From positions 1 through 10,448 of the forward strand of contig JAKFFN010000049.1 in assembly GCA_036675025.1 (NCBI GenBank): DNA of 10,448 bases. Reading direction: 5' to 3'. Shown here piece after piece: positions 6,668-10,448 of the stretch. Position numbers and translations under genes: made by a program. The number at the start of each line of letters is the position of its first letter. Within the stretch, counting starts at the first letter, position 1. Under the pieces are notes generated by a model. It saw only the letters and a list, made by a program, of their open reading frames with translations, searched no databases and had not been told where the DNA came from. The DNA is from JAKFFN01 sp036675025 (GTDB taxonomy: Bacteria > Sumerlaeota > Sumerlaeia > Sumerlaeales > Sumerlaeaceae).

Positions 6668-7828
6668 TTGGCAAAGAAACAGTACATTTACGCACCCGGA
6701 CCGGTCAACGTCCCACCTCGCGTTCTTGAAGCAATCGGACGTCCCGTTGTCCATCACCGCTCGCCCCTGTTCGACCCGATTTTCAGCAAGCTGAGCAGCA
6801 ACCTGAAAGAGGTTTTCCAGACGAAGCACCCCGTAGTGACAATTGCTTCTTCGGGTACGGGTGCTTTTGAAGCTGCTCTTACCAGCACTGCCAACCCGGG
6901 GGACAAAGTTTTGAGTGTGGAAGGCGGCAAGTTTGGTCAGCGCTGGGGCCTTATGGCGCAGGCTTTTGGTATTAACGCTCATCGCTATGAACACGAGTGG
7001 GGCACAGCGCCTGATGTGAACTACATTGCCGACTACCTGAAGAGCAATCCGGATACGAAAGCTGTCTACGTTACCCTTTGCGAAACCAGCGCAGGCACAC
7101 TGTCTGACGTAAAGGCTATTGCCGAGCTTACCCGCAATACTGACACAATCCTTATTGTCGATGCGATCAGTGGCCTGGCCGCTGACATTCTGCGCACGGA
7201 CGAGTGGGGCGTGGATATGGTGGTTACCAGCAGCCAGAAGGGTATGATGTGCCCTCCCGGGCTGGGTTTTGTTTCTGTTAATGACAAGGCGAATGCCACT
7301 ATCCAGAGCAGCAAGTGCCCACAGTTTTACTTCTCTTTGAAGAAAGCCCTGAAGCAGCTGGAAGCTAACACCACGCCATTTACGCCGGCGGTTAACCTGA
7401 TCTATGGTGCGACCGAAGCTACGGACATGCTGATTGAAGAAGGTATTGAGAACGTGTGGAACCGCCATACGCGACTGGCTGAAGCTGCGCGCCAGGCCAT
7501 GCAGGCGATTGATTGCAAGCTGTTCTCGCAGGCGCCGTCGAACACTGTGACCACGGTCTCAGTTCCGGATGGCGTGGAGGGTGGCAAGATTGTGAAGACG
7601 CTTCGTGAGAAGCACGGCATGATTATCGCCGGCGGCCAGGATCACCTTAAGGGCAAGATCTTCCGTTTCGCGACGCTTGGCTGGTACAACGAGTTTGATC
7701 TGCTCACGATTGTGCAGGGCGTAGAACTTACGCTGGCTGAGCTGGGGCATAAGTTTGAGCATGGCGCGGGCGCCAAGGCTGCCATGGAGTACTTTGCGAA
7801 GAACCCCGCGCTTAAGCCGCAGGGTTAA
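6668..7828 (+). CDS. Class V PLP-dependent aminotransferase (alanine/serine-glyoxylate type)
   Basis: 386 residues, full length for the family. The N-terminal APGPVNVPPRVLEAI and HHRSPLF are the family's entry motif. SSGTGAFEA (about 62-70) is the loop that holds the PLP phosphate. D165 (LIVDAISGLA) pairs with the pyridine nitrogen, and K191 (TSSQKGMMCPPGLGF) is the Schiff-base lysine. The C-terminal GKIFRFATLGWYNEFD replaces the common RIGHMG with RFATLGW, as in a bacterial subgroup often named alanine-glyoxylate aminotransferase or, from an old misassignment, soluble hydrogenase small subunit. Such enzymes move amino groups among serine, alanine and glyoxylate, and some supply phosphoserine in serine synthesis; no serA lies nearby to decide. 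It starts at TTG 6668 with GGAAAGGA (6654-6661) six bases upstream; the ATG at 6652 is out of frame. A strong hairpin terminator follows. Confidence 0.93.
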   Translation: MAKKQYIYAPGPVNVPPRVLEAIGRPVVHHRSPLFDPIFSKLSSNLKEVFQTKHPVVTIASSGTGAFEAALTSTANPGDKVLSVEGGKFGQRWGLMAQAFGINAHRYEHEWGTAPDVNYIADYLKSNPDTKAVYVTLCETSAGTLSDVKAIAELTRNTDTILIVDAISGLAADILRTDEWGVDMVVTSSQKGMMCPPGLGFVSVNDKANATIQSSKCPQFYFSLKKALKQLEANTTPFTPAVNLIYGATEATDMLIEEGIENVWNRHTRLAEAARQAMQAIDCKLFSQAPSNTVTTVSVPDGVEGGKIVKTLREKHGMIIAGGQDHLKGKIFRFATLGWYNEFDLLTIVQGVELTLAELGHKFEHGAGAKAAMEYFAKNPALKPQG

Positions 7829-7863
7829 GCGCGCTCGCGCGGGCCAAAATAGAACATATTTTA

Positions 7864-7896
7864 GCGGGCGGACCATGGTGGTCCGTCCGCTTTCTT
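7864..7896 (+). terminator. Rho-independent terminator of the aminotransferase gene
   Basis: A 12-base-pair stem (7864-7875 with 7879-7890, one G-T pair, three-base loop TGG) is followed by TTTCTT at 7891-7896. It begins 35 bases after the aminotransferase stop and ends just at the stop codon of the convergent ComEA-like gene, so it may also slow transcription from the other strand. On that strand, however, the stem is followed by TAAAATAT rather than a clear T-run, so it is not an obvious two-way terminator. Confidence 0.85.
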
Positions 7897-8668
7897 AATG
7901 TATAACTATCCGCCCAGGGTTCTTTCTGAGGATGGATGCACCTATGCCTTTTACGCGGGTGAGGTCTTGCGCGGAGCGATACGGACCAAGCCTGTGGCGG
8001 TCCTGTATGATTCGCAGTGCCAGGGCGGGCCCGATCCCGTTTAGCTTGTCCAGTTCTTCAGGGCCAGCCGTGTTAATATTTACGGGAGCGTTTTCGGCGT
8101 TTGGCACCTGCGCCAGTTGCTGGACGGGCATATTCGCAAGCGGGTAGGCGTTCTGCGGCGGCGCCAATGCAGTTACGGGTATTCCTGCCATGGCAGGAGG
8201 CAGTGGAACTGGAGCAGGTAGAGCCGGCGGGTGCTGAACAGTCGATGGATTGACAGCCGCTAGCGGCGCAGCTCCTGTTGACCCAAAAGTTATCACGGGC
8301 GCCAGCTTTGTCATCATCGCCGGGCCCACGCCGGAGATGGCGTCCAGATCATTCATGGACCGCATAGGCCCGTTTGCCGTCCGGTGCTGAATGATCTTGT
8401 CTGCCATTGACGGCCCGACGCCCGGCAATGTCTCCAGAACAGCTTTATCCGCGCTGTTGACGTCGATCAAGCCTGTGCTTTCCACGCCCTTGGGCAATTC
8501 AATCGCGGGAGCGTCGTCGCCAGGTGCTTCGTTCTGCACCTGGAATACCGTCACCTCGCGCTGGCGCTCCTGGTAATCGAGAATGCCATAGCCAACGCCC
8601 ACCAGAGCCAGAACAAAGGCGATGATACTTTTTTCGCTCCTGGTAAAGCTGGTCAAAACGCGGTTCAT
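7895..8668 (-). CDS. Membrane-anchored protein with two ComEA-type helix-hairpin-helix modules
   Basis: 257 residues. Residues about 14-31 form one hydrophobic segment after a short basic N-terminus, the ComEA-like arrangement in which the remainder is outside the membrane. Two ComEA-like modules follow: about 66-128 (IDVNSADKAVLETLPGVG ... ISGVGPAMM) and about 194-257 (VNINTAGPEELDKLNGIG ... VKGIGASIL). Each holds two hairpins of the GVG/GIG type, which contact DNA backbone in ComEA relatives. The linker (about 130-192) is rich in Pro and Ala and probably disordered. A double ComEA unit is less usual than the single module of typical ComEA. A role in DNA uptake, DNA binding outside the membrane, or envelope function is possible; no other competence gene is near. 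ATG 8668 lies 8 bases after the pepA stop, with only a distant GGGG as ribosome-binding site, so coupling to pepA is likely. Confidence 0.9.
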   Translation of the reverse strand: MNRVLTSFTRSEKSIIAFVLALVGVGYGILDYQERQREVTVFQVQNEAPGDDAPAIELPKGVESTGLIDVNSADKAVLETLPGVGPSMADKIIQHRTANGPMRSMNDLDAISGVGPAMMTKLAPVITFGSTGAAPLAAVNPSTVQHPPALPAPVPLPPAMAGIPVTALAPPQNAYPLANMPVQQLAQVPNAENAPVNINTAGPEELDKLNGIGPALALRIIQDRHRLGPYRSAQDLTRVKGIGASILRKNPGRIVIH

Positions 8669-8676
8669 GTGCGAGG

Positions 8677-10152
8677 TTACCGCCCCTTGCTAAGGCTTTT
8701 GGAAAGTTCAACCAATGTGCGGACTCCGAATCCGGTTCCACCGGCTGCGAGGTGCTTGTAGTTTTTGGTGATCAGGCCAACTGCAGCGATATCCAAGTGC
8801 GCCCACTTCACGGAATCTTCTACGAATTCCTGGAGAAAGAGTGCGGCGGTAATGGCACCGGCGTTTACGCTTTTTCCGACGTTATCAATGTCGGCAAGCG
8901 GATGATCAAGCTGTTCCCGGTACTCGGGCACCAGCGGCATGCGCCAGTAGCCTTCACCTACAGCGGAACCAGCGCTGCGTACCTGTTCGGCAAAATTGTC
9001 GTCATTACAGAAGAGGCCGGCGTAAGCTTCGCCCAGGGCCCGTACAATTGCGCCCGTCAGGGTTGCCAGGTCTACTATGTGCGTTGCGCCGATTTCTTGC
9101 GCGTAATCCAGGCAATCCATCAGCAGCAGGCGCCCCTCGGCATCCGTGTTGTCTACGTGAACGGTTTTTCCAGAACGGCTCCGGATAATGTCGCCCGGGA
9201 GCATGGCCTCAGGACCGATGGCGTTAAGAGCACTGGCGACGATACCGGTTATCTCGATATCGGGTCGAAGGTTGCCGATCACCTGCATGGCGCCAATTAC
9301 TGCAGCGCCGCCAGCCATGTCGCCCTTCATCTCCCACATGCCCTTGGGTTGCTTCAGGCTGTGGCCGCCGGTATCGAAAGTTACGGCTTTGCCTACGAGC
9401 GCGAGGTGTATCTTGCTCTTCCTGGCAGGCGTGTGTTTCATAATCATGAGACGCGGCGGGTGATTGCTGCCCCGGCCGACGGTCAACACACCGTTAAATC
9501 TCTCCTTCGCCAGGCGTTTTTCGTCGTATATGGTGACCTTCAGGCCGGTATCGCTCGCCATTATGCGTGCAGCTTCGGCCAGGCGCTCCGGGTAGAGTTC
9601 GGCAGGGATTTCGTTTACCAGATCGCGAGCCAGACTAACCCCGGAATTCAGCACTTCCTGTTCATTCAGCAGCGACTGCACTGACTTTAGCTGGGATTTC
9701 TCGACGCCGATTGTCACGGCAATGTCTTTTTGATCATCGACCTTGGACTTATATTTCTTATAGGAGTAAGCCGCGGCATGAAGTCCGTGTAACAGGGCTT
9801 CAACCTCTTCCAGTGAAGCGGATTCAAGGGGCAGTATAAGCTTATCAAGTTTCAACTTACGCGCAGTGCGCAGTGCTCGCGATGCCATAGTCCGCATCTT
9901 GTCGCTGTCGCTGTAGTATTTAACCTGCCGGTTGGAAAGGAACAACGCAGCGCGCGGCTTTTTGCCTGCGGTGAAACCGGTGAGTTCTACGGCGGGCGCC
10001 TCTTTAAACTGCCGTACGGTGGCCTCCAGTTCCGTGGCCTGTGCTGCTACCTGTTCGCCGCCCAGCCAACTGCCGTTACGGTCTATAATGACGAGCAGCC
10101 CTTCTGCCCAATTGATTTTCTCCCGGGAAACTGCCTGAATCTTTAAAGACAA
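8677..10152 (-). CDS. pepA: Leucyl aminopeptidase, M17 family (cytosol aminopeptidase)
   Basis: 491 residues from the start I prefer. It removes N-terminal residues (preferably Leu) from peptides in the cytoplasm as a two-metal enzyme, normally a hexamer. All key residues are visible: K255 and D260 in VGKAVTFDTGG, K267, D278 in EMKGDMAGG, and D337, E339, R341 in the M17 signature NTDAEGRL. Their spacing is identical to E. coli PepA (K270, D275, K282, D293, D352, E354, R356). Residues 1 to about 150 are the less conserved N-terminal macro-like domain. TTG at 10152-10150 gives SLKIQAVSREK, aligning with the family N-terminus, and GGCAGG ends seven bases upstream. The frame is open to TTG at 10227 (516 residues), but those 25 extra residues resemble nothing in the family. 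There is no in-frame ATG near the start. The ComEA-like gene follows after eight bases. Confidence 0.95.
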   Translation of the reverse strand: MSLKIQAVSREKINWAEGLLVIIDRNGSWLGGEQVAAQATELEATVRQFKEAPAVELTGFTAGKKPRAALFLSNRQVKYYSDSDKMRTMASRALRTARKLKLDKLILPLESASLEEVEALLHGLHAAAYSYKKYKSKVDDQKDIAVTIGVEKSQLKSVQSLLNEQEVLNSGVSLARDLVNEIPAELYPERLAEAARIMASDTGLKVTIYDEKRLAKERFNGVLTVGRGSNHPPRLMIMKHTPARKSKIHLALVGKAVTFDTGGHSLKQPKGMWEMKGDMAGGAAVIGAMQVIGNLRPDIEITGIVASALNAIGPEAMLPGDIIRSRSGKTVHVDNTDAEGRLLLMDCLDYAQEIGATHIVDLATLTGAIVRALGEAYAGLFCNDDNFAEQVRSAGSAVGEGYWRMPLVPEYREQLDHPLADIDNVGKSVNAGAITAALFLQEFVEDSVKWAHLDIAAVGLITKNYKHLAAGGTGFGVRTLVELSKSLSKGR

Positions 10153-10448
10153 AACTGAACCTGCCTGCGGATTTATTTGTAGGTTTCGATCAAGTGTTGA
10201 CGTTACAGCGCAAAAAATCTGTCTCAACGGAAATTTTGAGTTACCGGAGCCATTGTAACTAGAGGCATAGAAGCAGTGTTATGAGCAGCCACCCAGGAGC
10301 AAGTTATCACACACACATCGCATCATAAAGAACCAACTTTTGAACCGCTGACCACGGATTTCAAGTATGAGTTTGCGAGAGCAATTAACCTCGCATGGTT
10401 CAAGTCGTTTCACTGCATCCGGTACCGAGCGGTTAACAATATTCCCAA
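10153..10448. other. Right-edge region upstream of pepA with no certain gene
   Basis: About 300 bases. They include the leader of pepA (10153 to about 10230, part of which remains open in the pepA frame) and AT-rich sequence beyond. I see no RNA gene, no repeat beyond a short CACACACA run near 10308-10317, and no clear -10/-35 pair. A short plus-strand frame at the very end is listed separately. Confidence 0.5.
10367..10448 (+). CDS. Possible start of a plus-strand gene cut off at the window edge
   Basis: ATG at 10367-10369 opens a frame that stays open to the last base (27 codons, starting MSLREQLTSHGSSRF). GGA at 10356-10358 lies eight bases upstream, an acceptable ribosome-binding site, and the gene would diverge from pepA. 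I recognise no family in the short visible part. A minus-strand frame is also open through much of this region without a start codon, so chance openness cannot be excluded. Confidence 0.3.
   Translation, partial: MSLREQLTSHGSSRFTASGTERLTIFP

Noticed and set aside
6662..7468. 268-residue minus-strand open frame
   Set aside because: Antisense to the aminotransferase, which carries all PLP motifs; basic and incoherent composition.
7829..7845. GC-rich palindromic run just after the aminotransferase stop
   Set aside because: Its stem is only about four pairs and has no T-run; the hairpin at 7864-7890 is the real terminator.
8752..9684. 310-residue plus-strand open frame
   Set aside because: It lies entirely antisense to pepA, whose catalytic motifs are all conserved; its protein has no recognisable domain.
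10281..10448. Minus-strand frame open from the right edge to a stop near 10281
   Set aside because: About 55 codons ending shortly before pepA would begin, so it could be the tail of an upstream gene, but the composition (scattered Cys, Trp, Arg) resembles nothing and fits chance.

Overview
The window (10,448 bases, moderate-to-high G+C) is an ordinary bacterial chromosomal segment with ten supportable protein-coding genes, one cut off at the left edge, plus a doubtful eleventh at the right edge. No rRNA, tRNA, CRISPR array, insertion sequence or phage gene is visible. The organism cannot be fixed from sequence alone. Frequent TTG starts, a secreted DUF4394 protein, a secreted D-aminoacylase-like amidohydrolase and a lone B12-type radical SAM enzyme would suit a free-living environmental bacterium, for example of an under-sampled phylum such as Armatimonadota, but that placement is a guess.

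Layout. Positions 1-4039 (minus strand) read right to left: a secreted DUF4394 beta-propeller-like protein with an extra C-terminal beta domain, a 149-residue membrane protein whose TTG start overlaps the previous stop, a large GT-C-like polytopic membrane protein with a soluble C-terminal domain, and the start of a secreted amidohydrolase. Positions 4040-4262 are a divergent promoter region. On the plus strand follow a cobalamin-type radical SAM enzyme (4263-5699), an MntA/HepT (MNT-HEPN) toxin-antitoxin pair (5849-6524) in a locally AT-richer stretch, and a class V PLP aminotransferase (6668-7828) that ends at a strong hairpin terminator. The minus strand then carries a leucyl aminopeptidase (PepA, M17) and, 8 bases downstream, a membrane-anchored protein with two ComEA-type helix-hairpin-helix modules. 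The last ~300 bases hold no certain gene.

Working together. Three groupings are supported by spacing: DUF4394 with the small membrane protein (4-base overlap), MntA with HepT (8-base overlap), and PepA with the ComEA-like protein (8-base gap). The GT-C protein and amidohydrolase lie on the same strand after gaps of 70 and 91 bases and may belong to the first unit. The radical SAM and aminotransferase genes look like stand-alone housekeeping or secondary-metabolism genes flanking the toxin-antitoxin module.

I see no convincing entirely new defence or mobile system. The least explained material is the DUF4394 / small membrane protein / GT-C envelope cassette and the duplicated HhH protein.
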